Positions 9,582 through 19,400 of a stretch of 64,000 nucleotides of DNA are shown here, piece by piece. The position numbers were made by a program, and so were the translations under genes. Each line of letters starts with the position of its first letter. Within the stretch, counting starts at the first letter, position 1. A model generated the notes under the pieces. That model had not been told where the DNA came from. It saw only the letters and a program-made list of their open reading frames with translations, and did no database searches. Origin of the DNA: Pseudoxanthomonas wuyuanensis (lineage in GTDB: Bacteria; Pseudomonadota; Gammaproteobacteria; Xanthomonadales; Xanthomonadaceae); assembly GCF_900215535.1 (NCBI RefSeq), contig NZ_OCND01000001.1:496001-560000 (forward strand), given 5' to 3'.

Positions 9582-9672
9582 TGCAGGAGTGGAACCGGCA
9601 TGCCGGTTCCGGTCAGTCGCGATGCTTTCCGTTTTTTTCAGACAAAGCATCGCGACTTACGTCGCTCCCACA
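9582..9672. repeat. REP-like palindromic element, copy B
   Basis: Same layout as copy A, with the perfect palindrome GGAACCGGCATGCCGGTTCC near the left end and TCGCGATG... CATCGCGACTTACGTCGCTCCCACA as the outer hairpin. It fills most of the edd-eda gap on the minus strand and may act as an intercistronic stabiliser or terminator. Confidence 0.75.
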
Positions 9673-9712
9673 ATCGACAATCGGCGCAGCATAGGGCTTG
9701 CCGCTCGCGACA

Positions 9713-11623
9713 TCAGGCATCCTTGGCCTCATGCGGAGCTTCGGCCGCGTGCGCGGCATCGCCTAGTTCGTATTCCGAATCGTATTCCCAGGTGCCGTCA
9801 TGGAAGGGCGGGCCGCAGGAAATCGACAGCGCGCCCTGGTCGGCCGGTGTCACGACATCGCGGTTGATCGCAAACAGGTTGCGGCCCAGATCCAGCGCAG
9901 CCGGCGTGGTATTGGGTGCCAGCTCGCGCGCGTCCCATTCCTCCAGCGGCACCAGCGCTTCCAGTGTGCCGGCCTCGGCATCCAGGCGCACGATATCGCC
10001 CTCGCGCAGGCGCGCGATGGGGCCGCCGCGCGCGGCCTCCGGGGTCAGATGGATGGCGGCGGGAATCTTGCCCGACGCGCCGGACAGGCGGCCATCGGTG
10101 ACCAGCGCAACCCGGCGGCCCTGGTTCTGCAGCAGGCCCAGCAGCGGCGCCAGCGAATGCAGCTCGGGCATGCCGTTGGCGCGCGGACCCTGGTAGCGCA
10201 CCACCGCCACGAAATCCTGCGGCAACACGCCGGCCGCGTGCAGTTTGTTCAGCGCGCGCGGGTCATCCACGACGACTGCGGGCGCCTCGATGAAACGGTA
10301 TTCCGGCTTGACCGCCGAGGTCTTGATCAACGCGCGGCCGATGTTGCCGCGCAGCAGGCGCAATCCGCCCTGCGCCTCGAACGGTCGCGATGCCGGCCGC
10401 ACCACGTTTTCGTCGGCGCTGATCGCCAGGCCGGGCGCATAGTCCAGCTTGCCGTCGTGCGAACGCGGTTCGTCGCAATAGGCGCGCATGCCGCCTGGCA
10501 CGATGGTGGGCAGATCGTGCATCAGTCCGGCTTCCAGCAATTCGCGGAACACGAACTGGGTGCCGCCGGCGGCGGCAAAGCGGTTCACATCGGCCTCGCC
10601 GTTGGGATAGACGCGAGCCAGCAGCGGCACGGTCTGCGAAATCAGATCGATATCGTCCCAGGTCAGCACGATGCCGGCCGCGCGCGCCACCGCCACCCAG
10701 TGGATGGTGTGGTTGGTCGAGCCGCCGGTGGCCATCAAGGCGGCCATCGCGTTGACGATGGCGCGTTCGTCGATCAGGCGGCCAATCGGACGGTAATCGC
10801 CGCCCAGCGCGGTGATGCGCAATGCGCGTTCGGCGGCGGCGCGGGTCAGCACATCGCGCAACGGCTGATCGGGATTGACGAACGAAGTGCCCGGCAGTTG
10901 CAGGCCCATCGCTTCCAGCAGCACCTGGTTGGAATTGGCGGTGCCGTAGAAGGTGCAGGTGCCGGCGGCATGATAGCTGCCGGCCTCGGCTTCCAGCAGT
11001 TCCTCGCGGGTGGCCTCGCCGGCGGCGTAGCGTTCGCGGACTTCTGCCTTCTTCTTGTTGGGAATGCCCGGCGTCATCGGGCCGGCCGGTACGAATACCG
11101 CCGGCAGATGGCCGAACGCCAGCGCGCCGATCAGCAGGCCCGGCACGATCTTGTCGCAGACGCCCAGGTACAGCGCCGCATCGAACATGTCGTGACTCAG
11201 CGAAATCGCCGTGGCCTGGGCGATGTTGTCGCGCGAGAACAGCGACAGTTCCATCCCGGGCCGGCCCTGGGTGACGCCATCGCACATCGCCGGTACGCCG
11301 CCGGCGACCTGTGCGGTGGCGCCGAGTTCGCGCGCCACCGCGCGGATCTGTTCGGGATAGTGTTCGAACGGCTGGTGCGCCGACAGCATGTCGTTATAGG
11401 CGTTGATGATGCCCAGATTCGGGGTCACATCGGCGCGCAGGCGGCCCTTGTCGGTCGGACCGCAGGCCGCGAAGGCGTGGGCCAGATTGCCGCAGCTCAG
11501 GCGCGTGCGATTGGGACCTTCGCGGTGCGCGGCCTCGATGCCTTCCAGATAGGCGCGGCGCAACGGCACGCTGCGCTGGCGGATGCGTTCGGTGATTTCT
11601 TGGATGCGGGGATGCAGGCTCAT
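9713..11623 (-). CDS. edd: phosphogluconate dehydratase
   Basis: This 636-residue protein of the IlvD/Edd family dehydrates 6-phosphogluconate to KDPG. The [4Fe-4S] cysteine region [18 protein letters not shown] is near residues 43-60, and [16 protein letters not shown] is the C-terminal family block. It is slightly longer than the enterobacterial enzyme (about 600 residues), with an acidic/His/Ala tail. It heads an edd-eda unit on the minus strand. No strong Shine-Dalgarno is seen ahead of its ATG. Confidence 0.95.
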   Translation of the reverse strand: MSLHPRIQEITERIRQRSVPLRRAYLEGIEAAHREGPNRTRLSCGNLAHAFAACGPTDKGRLRADVTPNLGIINAYNDMLSAHQPFEHYPEQIRAVARELGATAQVAGGVPAMCDGVTQGRPGMELSLFSRDNIAQATAISLSHDMFDAALYLGVCDKIVPGLLIGALAFGHLPAVFVPAGPMTPGIPNKKKAEVRERYAAGEATREELLEAEAGSYHAAGTCTFYGTANSNQVLLEAMGLQLPGTSFVNPDQPLRDVLTRAAAERALRITALGGDYRPIGRLIDERAIVNAMAALMATGGSTNHTIHWVAVARAAGIVLTWDDIDLISQTVPLLARVYPNGEADVNRFAAAGGTQFVFRELLEAGLMHDLPTIVPGGMRAYCDEPRSHDGKLDYAPGLAISADENVVRPASRPFEAQGGLRLLRGNIGRALIKTSAVKPEYRFIEAPAVVVDDPRALNKLHAAGVLPQDFVAVVRYQGPRANGMPELHSLAPLLGLLQNQGRRVALVTDGRLSGASGKIPAAIHLTPEAARGGPIARLREGDIVRLDAEAGTLEALVPLEEWDARELAPNTTPAALDLGRNLFAINRDVVTPADQGALSISCGPPFHDGTWEYDSEYELGDAAHAAEAPHEAKDA

Positions 11624-12054
11624 TGGCGTCGGCTGGACTGCGAAAGGGTAATTTTGCGCCTAAATCGTCGCGCTTGCCGGTGCCGGGATCGCAAACCGTT
11701 CATGCCGAACGTGCAACCGCACCCATCGGCGCATGCGCCTGCGGCCGTCGGGCCGCGGCAGTGCGTGCGATTGGGGCGGGAAGAAAGCGGATCAGAGCAA
11801 AGGAAACGACGACAGCAAAAGCATGCGCACGTTCTACTGGCTTTGCACCGGCATGGGAAGTGACCAAAGCAAGACCAGTAGGGCCTGTTGCCGATCCGGC
11901 GCGCAAATGGCCGCTCGTTTCGCGGAAGCGGCCGACCAGCCATTGGGCCGTTGAAAACCGGCCGCGACGCTCCTGCCGCGGATGGTCGCGGTTGTTGAAG
12001 CCGCTCCCGCATCATCCACCGCTGTGGCGGCGCTTCACAGCGTCGCGTGGCGGT
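11624..12054. other. 431-base gap between glk and edd
   Basis: No credible gene is present here. The edd promoter, read on the minus strand, must lie in the left part, but I cannot place it well. The part near 11800-11990 looks like decayed intergenic repeat. It includes GACCAGCCATTGGGCCGTTGA at 11934, a diverged member of the repeat family seen best at 52958. Confidence 0.5.
11934..11965. repeat. diverged member of GACCAGCC repeat family
   Basis: GACCAGCCATTGGGCCGTTGA followed by AAACCGGCC resembles the copies at 42559, 52958 and the piece inside the REP element at 40870. It is the weakest of the four matches. Confidence 0.45.
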
Positions 12055-13062
12055 TCAGTCGTTGCAGCCGAAACTTTCCACCGCCATCGCGGCCGCGCCC
12101 AGCAGGCCGGGACGCGGGTGGACGATGGTCAATGTGGGGATGCGCGCCATCGTTGCGGAGAAGCGCCCCTTGTGTTCGAAACGTTGGCGGAAGCCGGAAT
12201 GCTGCAGCGAGGGCAGCAGCTTCGGGGTCAGCCCGCCGGTCAGGAACACGCCGTCCCACGCGCCAAGGGTCAGCACCAGATCGCCGGCGACCGCACCAAA
12301 CACGGCGCAGAACACGTCGATCGCGTTGCCGGCGCGCGGATCGCCGGCCAGGGCGCGCGCCGTCACGTCGGCCGGTTGCAGGTTGCCGGGATCCTCGCCG
12401 GCGATCTGGCACAGCGCCCGATGCAGGTTGACCAGGCCGGGGCCGCAGATCAGCCGCTCGATGGAAACGCGTCCGTATTGCGCGGAAAGCTGTTGCAGAA
12501 TCTCGATTTCCTGCGGCGTGCCGGGCGCAAAGCTGACATGGCCGCCTTCGGTTTCCAGCGCAATGCGTTTGCCGTCGCGAATCAGCAGCGCGCCCACTCC
12601 CAAGCCGGTACCGGGACCGATGACGGCGTAGGTGCGGGTGGTGGCCGGCGGGCCGGGCACCCAGCCGGCGCTCCCGATCGAGACCACATCGGCCTGGCCA
12701 AGCAACGGAATGGCCATGGCCTGCGCGGCGAAGTCGTTGACCAGGCGGATATCGTCGAAGCCCAGCGCGCTGCGGGTGCGGGACAGCGAGATGACCCAGG
12801 GATGATTGGTGATGCGGGCCTCGTCGCCATCGACCCGGCCGGCGACAGCGAATACGCCGTGTTTGACCGAAACCCCCAGGTCCTTGATCGACGGCTCGTC
12901 GAGGTAATGCTGGGCCGCGTCGGCCAGCGACGGGAAATCGGCGACGGCAAAGCCGCGGACGCTTTCTTCCAGCAAGGGCGTGGCGGCCTGGAGGTCGGCC
13001 AGTGCGAAACGCGCGTTGGTGCCGCCGATGTCGGCCAGCAGGGTACGTTTGGCGCTGCTCAC
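12055..13062 (-). CDS. glk: glucokinase
   Basis: This 335-residue ATP-dependent glucokinase of the E. coli Glk type phosphorylates glucose to glucose 6-phosphate. The phosphate-binding motif LADIGGTNARF is at residues 9-19; the second motif, IGPGTGLGVG, and LETEGGHVSFAP (substrate-binding Glu/His) follow mid-protein. It is encoded upstream of edd-eda on the same strand but 431 bases away, so it probably has a separate promoter. It links sugar import to the Entner-Doudoroff pathway. Confidence 0.93.
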   Translation of the reverse strand: MSSAKRTLLADIGGTNARFALADLQAATPLLEESVRGFAVADFPSLADAAQHYLDEPSIKDLGVSVKHGVFAVAGRVDGDEARITNHPWVISLSRTRSALGFDDIRLVNDFAAQAMAIPLLGQADVVSIGSAGWVPGPPATTRTYAVIGPGTGLGVGALLIRDGKRIALETEGGHVSFAPGTPQEIEILQQLSAQYGRVSIERLICGPGLVNLHRALCQIAGEDPGNLQPADVTARALAGDPRAGNAIDVFCAVFGAVAGDLVLTLGAWDGVFLTGGLTPKLLPSLQHSGFRQRFEHKGRFSATMARIPTLTIVHPRPGLLGAAAMAVESFGCND

Positions 13063-13284
13063 GCGGAGTACTTCTTCAGTCGGAAAGCCGGGCGGGCGGA
13101 GCTGTTGCGGGGCATGCGCGTCTGGGGTCCTGATTGATTGGCCGACCGGCCGTTGGGGTGGGAGAGGCTGCCGGATGATAGCGTGCGCGCCCGCCCGGGC
13201 GGCAGACCGGCAGTCTCCGCATCCGTGCCGTCAGCCGCCATCGCCGTTCGCCAGATGATGCGGAAGGTAGGGCGGGTTGTGCCG

Positions 13285-13298
13285 TGAAAACGATTACA
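13285..13298. promoter_or_regulatory. candidate LacI-family operator
   Basis: TGAAAACGATTACA is a 5-of-7 inverted repeat around a central CG, the usual shape of LacI-family operators. It lies in the divergent region between glk and the ATPase gene, 146 bases before the latter. It matches 10 of 14 bases of the site at 42-55. Confidence 0.45.
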
Positions 13299-13443
13299 TG
13301 GCAGAATAGCCCAACTTCCCGGACGTTGAAACGGGAGGCCGGCGCCGCGCATGTATACGTATGCGCCAACTGTCACGGGAGGGCCCGGCGGCAGGGCTCG
13401 ACAACACCTCGCAACCGGGGCGGCAGCCCGACCGGGAGAACAG

Positions 13444-14529
13444 ATGGCAAGCGTCCGACTCGACAACGTCCGCAAGGTCTACGGCAACGGCCAAGTCGCC
13501 GTCCATGGCGCCAGTTTCGACATTCGCGATGGCGAACTGATGGTGCTGGTGGGGCCGTCGGGCTGCGGCAAGTCGACGTTGCTGCGGATGATCGCCGGCC
13601 TGGAGGAAATTTCCGCCGGCACGGTGGCCATCGGCGAACGCGTCGTCAACGATGTGGCGCCGAAGGACCGCGATATTGCCATGGTGTTCCAGAGCTATGC
13701 GCTGTATCCGCATATGACGGTGGCGGAAAACCTGGCCTTCGGCCTGAAGCTGCGCAAGCACGACAAGGCCACCATCGAAAAGCGCATCGCCGCCGCCGCC
13801 CAGACCCTGGGCCTGGCGGAAATGCTGGGCAAGCTGCCGCGCGAGATGTCCGGCGGACAGCGCCAGCGCGTGGCGCTGGGGCGGGCGCTGGTGCGCGAGC
13901 CGTCGGTATTCCTGCTGGACGAGCCGTTGTCCAATCTGGATGCCAAGCTGCGCCACTCGGTGCGTACCGAAATCGCCCGCCTGCACCGGCAACTGGGCAC
14001 GACGATGGTCTACGTGACCCACGATCAGGTCGAAGCGATGACCCTGGGCCAGCGCATCGTGGTGCTGAAGGACGGACAGATCCAGCAGATCGACACGCCG
14101 ATGGCGCTGTACGAACGGCCGGCCAATCTGTTCGTGGCCGGCTTCCTGGGCAGTCCGGCAATGAACGTGCTCACCGGCGTGTTGCAGCGCCAGGACGGAT
14201 TGCGGCTGCGGCTGGACAATGGCACGGGCCTGCCGATGGGACAGGCGCAGGTGCCGGAAAGCTGGCTGGGCCGGCGCATCGCGCTGGGCGTGCGGCCGGA
14301 GCACCTGCAGCCGGACGGCAGCGGCGATGCGGCCTTCAGCGCGCGCATCGACGTCATCGAACCGGTCGGCAACGAGGTGTTCGTCAACCTGGACTTGGCG
14401 GGCATGCCGCTGGTGTCGCGGGTAAGCCCGCGCGCGCTGCCGGCCATAGGCGAGTCGTTGCCGATGGCGCTGGACAGCGCCCACCTGCATTACTTCGATA
14501 CCGACAGCGGGCTGCGGCTGGAGCGCTGA
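13444..14529 (+). CDS. ugpC: sugar ABC transporter ATPase (MalK/UgpC/MsmK type)
   Basis: This 361-residue ATPase has Walker A GPSGCGKST at residues 37-45, the Q-loop FQSYALYPHM, signature MSGGQRQRV, Walker B VFLLDEP, and a C-terminal OB-type regulatory domain (from about residue 240). The chosen ATG has GGGAG seven bases upstream; an in-frame ATG at 13351 would add a Gly/Arg-rich extension unlike the family. It probably powers the binding protein and permeases encoded at 1702-4735, nine kilobases away, and may serve other sugar porters too. It is transcribed away from glk. Confidence 0.9.
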   Translation: MASVRLDNVRKVYGNGQVAVHGASFDIRDGELMVLVGPSGCGKSTLLRMIAGLEEISAGTVAIGERVVNDVAPKDRDIAMVFQSYALYPHMTVAENLAFGLKLRKHDKATIEKRIAAAAQTLGLAEMLGKLPREMSGGQRQRVALGRALVREPSVFLLDEPLSNLDAKLRHSVRTEIARLHRQLGTTMVYVTHDQVEAMTLGQRIVVLKDGQIQQIDTPMALYERPANLFVAGFLGSPAMNVLTGVLQRQDGLRLRLDNGTGLPMGQAQVPESWLGRRIALGVRPEHLQPDGSGDAAFSARIDVIEPVGNEVFVNLDLAGMPLVSRVSPRALPAIGESLPMALDSAHLHYFDTDSGLRLER

Positions 14530-14566
14530 ACCAATCAGGGGACGCGCGGCAGGTCATTGAAGCCGG

Positions 14567-14637
14567 CTGTGGGAGCGACGTAAGTCGCGACAGGAACCTG
14601 AAGGACTCGTTAGTCGCGACTTACGTCGCTCCCACAG
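14567..14637. repeat. REP-like palindromic element, copy C
   Basis: CTGTGGGAGCGACGTAAGTCGCGAC at the left pairs with its near-perfect complement GTCGCGACTTACGTCGCTCCCACAG at the right; the loop is about 20 bases. This is the cleanest copy of the family, lying after the ATPase gene, where it may also end its transcript. Confidence 0.8.
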
Positions 14638-14736
14638 GATCGTTCCTCGCCGTGGTCGACATCGTTCGGCAAGGTTGACCAAACACCGCAGGCCTTCTTC
14701 GTGACAGAGAAGCAGGACGGAACTCTCCATAAGTAC

Positions 14737-14766
14737 AAACAAAAAGGGAGGCTGACGCCTCCCTTC
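14737..14766 (-). terminator. rho-independent terminator of the aminotransferase gene
   Basis: Read on the minus strand, a perfect 7-bp stem GGGAGGC/GCCTCCC with a GTCA loop is followed by TTTTTGTTTG. It lies 27 bases after the aminotransferase stop. Confidence 0.85.
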
Positions 14767-14792
14767 TGTATTGCGATGAAGCGGACGCAAAC

Positions 14793-15995
14793 TCAGCCGC
14801 GGCTGACCGCGTAAACCGCCTCGGCCACCTTGTCCAGGTTGCCGCTGTTCAGCGCGGCCACGCAGATGCGGCCGGTGCCGATGGCGTAGATGGCGTATTC
14901 CTCGCGCAGCCGGTCCACCTGCGCCTTGCTGAGGCCCGAATAGGAGAACATGCCGGCCTGCTGCTGGATGAAGCCGAATTCCGGCGCTCCCAGTGCGGCC
15001 AGCTTGCTCACCAGCCCTGCGCGCAACTGGTGGATGCGTTCGCGCATTTCGCCCAGTTCCTGTTCCCACTGCGCCCGCAGCTCGTCACTGCCCAGCACCG
15101 CAGCCACCATCGCGCCGCCGTGGGTGGACGGGCTGGAGTAGTTGGAACGGATGGTGCGCTTGATGTTGGATTGCACGCGCTTGGCTTCGTCGCGGTCGGC
15201 GGCGACCACCGACAGCGCGCCGACGCGTTCGCCGTACAGCGAGAACGATTTGGAATATGAGCTGGCCACCAGGAATGCCGGAATGCCGGAATCCACGAAC
15301 AGGCGGATGGCGGTGGCGTCGGCGTCGGTACCCTTGTCGAAGCCCTGATAGGCGATATCGATGAAGGGCAGCAGGCCGCGTTCCTTGACCAGCGCCACCA
15401 CCTGCGACCACTGCGCGGCGGTCAGGTCCACGCCGGTCGGGTTGTGGCAGCACGCGTGCAGCAACACGACCGTGCCCGGCTCCAGCGCGCCCAGGTCGGC
15501 CAGCATGCCGGCAAAGTCGAGGCCGTGGCTGGCCGGGTCGTAATAGCGGTAGTCGCTGACCTCGAAACCGGCGGTGCCGAACACCACGCGGTGGTTTTCC
15601 CAGCTCGGGTTGCTGATGGCGATTTTCGCCTGCGGCAGCGTGCGCTTGAGGAAATCGGCGCCGATACGCAATGCGCCGCTGCCGCCGATGGTCTGCGAGG
15701 TCACCACGCGGCCGGCTTCCAGCGCCGCCGATTGCGCGCCGAACAGCAGCTTCTGGGTGGCCAGATCGTAGGCGGGCAGGCCGTCGATAGGCAGGTAGCC
15801 GCGCGGTTTGGCTTCGGCGGCCATGGCCTGTTCGACCTGCCGGACGCAGCGCAGCAGCGGAATCCGGCCCTGTTCGTCGTAGTAGATGCCAACGCCCAGA
15901 TTGACCTTGCCGGGGCGGGGATCGGCGTTGTAAGCCTCGGTCAGTCCCAGGATGGGATCGCCTGGAACCATTTCGACAGATGCAAATTGAGACAC
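14793..15995 (-). CDS. aspartate / aromatic amino acid aminotransferase
   Basis: This 400-residue PLP-dependent class I aminotransferase (subgroup I-alpha, AspC/TyrB type) carries ASSYSKSFSLYGERVG with the PLP lysine, and HNPTGVDLTAAQW. It should interconvert aspartate or aromatic amino acids with their oxo acids using 2-oxoglutarate. I chose the GTG that begins VSQFASVEMVPGDPI, the usual N-terminus of the family; the open frame extends upstream without homology. No clear ribosome-binding site is seen. A rho-independent terminator follows. Confidence 0.92.
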   Translation of the reverse strand: MSQFASVEMVPGDPILGLTEAYNADPRPGKVNLGVGIYYDEQGRIPLLRCVRQVEQAMAAEAKPRGYLPIDGLPAYDLATQKLLFGAQSAALEAGRVVTSQTIGGSGALRIGADFLKRTLPQAKIAISNPSWENHRVVFGTAGFEVSDYRYYDPASHGLDFAGMLADLGALEPGTVVLLHACCHNPTGVDLTAAQWSQVVALVKERGLLPFIDIAYQGFDKGTDADATAIRLFVDSGIPAFLVASSYSKSFSLYGERVGALSVVAADRDEAKRVQSNIKRTIRSNYSSPSTHGGAMVAAVLGSDELRAQWEQELGEMRERIHQLRAGLVSKLAALGAPEFGFIQQQAGMFSYSGLSKAQVDRLREEYAIYAIGTGRICVAALNSGNLDKVAEAVYAVSRG

Positions 15996-16497
15996 GTCTT
16001 TGGGGCCCGTGGTGGGAGTGGAAAGTGGGGAGGATTCAAACCCGCCAATCGTAGCAGGCATGCCGCGCCGGCGGCGGCGGCAATCTCCCGGATACGGCGG
16101 CAGGCGCGGAATCTTCAACCTGTGTTGCGGGCCGAATCGGAATATTCGCCATGCCGGCCATCGGAGCGGCGCCGGAACCCGGTAGTCCAGCTCTGCCGGA
16201 GATCCGCGACCGCCGCGGTGGGACATCACCGCAGCGGCCGATGCCCACAGGTCGGCACTACCGTAGCGGGGCAATGCGGCCGTGCCGCGGCTGGACAGAA
16301 CCTGGCCGGGATAGCGCCGGAACCGTCAATCCGGGTTCGCCGGGCCTCGCCGCAGCCCGTTATACTCATGGGTCGCTTCGACAATGCTGCCGAGTGATTG
16401 TTAATAAAATCAATGGCTTGGCGAAATTAGTTAATTAAAAACTTACTGTTGGCCGCGCGCCGCCATGGCGGCTGCGATGCCAGGAAGCCCACGCCGC
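15996..16497. other. 502-base divergent control region of aminotransferase and smc
   Basis: No gene is seen. The left 350 bases are GC-rich. A sharply AT-rich block at about 16397-16445 (GTTAATAAAATC, TTAGTTAATTAAAAAC) precedes smc and probably carries its promoter. TTATACTC at about 16360 is another possible -10 element. Confidence 0.5.
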
Positions 16498-19400
16498 ATG
16501 CGCCTTTCCACCATCAAGCTGTCCGGTTTCAAATCCTTCGTCGACCCGACCACGCTGCACTTGCCGACCAACATGACCGGCGTGGTGGGGCCCAACGGCT
16601 GCGGCAAGTCCAACATCATCGACGCGGTGCGCTGGGTGATGGGCGAAAGCTCGGCCAGCCGCCTGCGCGGCGATTCGCTGACCGACGTGATCTTCTCCGG
16701 TTCGGCCGCGCGCAAGCCGGTTTCGCAAGCCACCGTCGAGCTGATCTTCGACAACAGCGATCACACCGTCAGCGGCGAGTTTGCCGCGTTCAACGAGATC
16801 TCGGTCAAGCGCCTGGTCAGCCGCGACGGCACCAGCAGCTACTACCTCAACGGCACCAAGTGCCGCCGCCGCGACATCACCGATCTGTTCCTGGGCACCG
16901 GCCTGGGCCCGCGCAGCTACTCGATCATCGAGCAGGGCATGATCAGCCAGATCATCGAGGCACGCCCGGAAGATCTGCGCATCTACCTGGAAGAGGCCGC
17001 CGGCATCTCCAAGTACAAGGAGCGCCGCAAGGAAACCGAAACCCGCATCCGCCACACCCGCGAGAACCTGGAGCGGCTGGGCGATCTGCGCGAGGAAATC
17101 GGCAAGCAGCTCGAACACCTCAAGCGCCAGGCCAAGCAGGCCGAACAGTACCAGGCCCTGCAGGAAGAGCGCCGGGTCAAGGACGCCGAATGGAAGGCGC
17201 TGGAGTACCGCGGCCTGGACGGCCAGCTGCAGGCGCTGCGCGAAGGCCTGTCGCAGGAGGAAACCAAGCTGCAGCAACTGATCGCCGAGCAGCGCGAAGC
17301 CGAAGCCAACATCGAAACCGACCGTGTGCGCCGCGAGGAATCGGCCGAAGCGCTCAACCGCGCCCAGGCCGAGGTCTACCAGGTCGGCAGTGCGCTGGCG
17401 CGCATCGAACAGCAGATGCAGCATCAGCGCGAGCTGTCCGAGCGCCTGCGCAAGGCGCACGAAGAGGCGCAGGCGGCGCTGTCGGAACTGGGCGAACACA
17501 TCAGCGGCGACGAAACCCGGCTCAACGTGTTGCGCGAATCGGTCGCCGAGGCCGAACCGCAGTTGCAGCAGTTGCAGGAAGACGACCTGTTCAAGCAGGA
17601 CGCGCTGCGCGAGGCCGAAGCCCGGCTGGCGGACTGGCAGCAGCGCTGGGAGGCGCACTCGCGCGAATCGGCCGAGGCCGCGCGCGCCGGCGAGGTCGAG
17701 CGCACCCGCGTCGACTACCTGGACCGGCAGGCATTCGAAGCCGACCGCCGCCGCCAGGCGCTGGCCGGTGAGCGCAGCAGCCTGGATCTGGACGCGCTGG
17801 CGGCGGCGTTCGAGCAACTGCAGCTCCAGCACGATACCCAGAAGGAATCGCTGGAGTCGCTGACCGAACAGGTCGAAACCCGCAAACAGGCCGCTGCCGC
17901 CGTGCAGGAGCAGCAGCGCGCCACCCAGACCGAACTGTCGGATCTGCGCAAGCGCGCGCAGGAATCGCGCGGCCGGCTGTCGTCGCTGGAAACGCTGCAG
18001 CACGCCGCACTGGGCCAGGAGCAGGGCGCCGCGGTCGCCTGGCTGAAGGCACGCGGGCTGGACAGCGCCGCCCGCGTCGGCGAGCGTCTGAGCGTCGAAT
18101 CGGGCTGGGAAAACGCCGTCGAAGGCGCGCTGGGCCAGTTGATCGAGGGCGTGCTGATCGAAGCTCCCGAAACCTTGGTCGATGCGCTGGGCGAACTGGG
18201 CGAGGGCCGCATCGCCCTGGTTTCGTCCGATGGCGCGGATATTCCGTTCGCCGCCACCTCGCTGGCGGCCAAGGTGCAGGGGCCTGCCGCCATCCGCCGC
18301 TTGCTGGCGCGCCTGCACACGGCCGAGGATCTGGCCGAAGCGCGCCGGCTGCTGCCGCAGCTGGGCGAGGGCGATTCGGTCATCACCCGCAGCGGCGAGC
18401 GCCTGGGCGAAGGCTGGGTGCGGGTATCGCGGCAGGGTGCGGCCAAGCAGGGCGCGCTGCTGCGCGAGCGCGACATCCAGGCGCTGCGGCTGGAAATCGA
18501 AACCCTGCAGGAGCGCGAAGCCGAACTGGAACAGCGCCTGCTCAGCCTGCGCGATCAACTGCTGGCCGCCGAGCAGCAGCGCGAGGACGCCCAGCGCGCG
18601 CTCTACATGGCCCACCGCAGCGTGTCCGAACTGGCCGGCCAGTTGCAGAGCCAACAGGGCAAGGTGGAATCGACCCGCAACCGCATCGACAAGATCGATG
18701 CCGAACTGGCGCAGCTGATCGAAACGCTGGACGCCAGCCGCGAACAGGCGCGCGAAGCGCGCACTCGGCTGGAGGACGCGGTCGGCCAGATGGGCGATCT
18801 GGAAAGCGCGCGGCAGTCGCTGGAGGCCGAACGCCGTCAGCTGGTCGAAGCGCGCGACGCCGCCCGCGATGCGGCACGCGCCTCGCGCGACGCCGCCCAT
18901 GCGCTGGCGTTGACGCTGGAATCGCAGCGCGCGCAGATCGTCGGCCTGAGCCAGGCGCTGGAGCGCATGGGCAGCCAGCGCGGGCAGCTGGATTCGCGCC
19001 TGGACGAGTTGAATGCGCAGCTGTCCGAAGGCGATTCGCCGGTGCAGGAGCTGGAAGCCCAGCGCCAGGCCGCGCTGGAGCAGCGCGTCAATGCCGACCG
19101 CAAGCTGGCCGAGGCGCGCAGCGCGCTGGAAGGCATCGACAACGAACTGCGCCAGTACGAACAGACCCGCCACCAGCGCGACGAGCAGGCGCTGGCCCAG
19201 CGCGAGCGCATTTCCCAGCGCAAGCTGGATCAGCAGGCGCTGGTGCTGAAGGCCGAGCAGCTGTCCACGGCTGTGGTCGCTGCCGGCTTCGTGCTGGAGG
19301 ATGTGATCAACACGCTGCCGGAAGCGGCCAATCCGGCCGAATGGGAGCAGGCGGTCAACCAGATCGATGGCCGCATGCGCCGGCTGGAGCCGGTCAACCT

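Noticed and set aside
9532..9712. sRNA in the edd-eda gap
   Set aside because: The structure is explained by the REP-like family seen at four other places.
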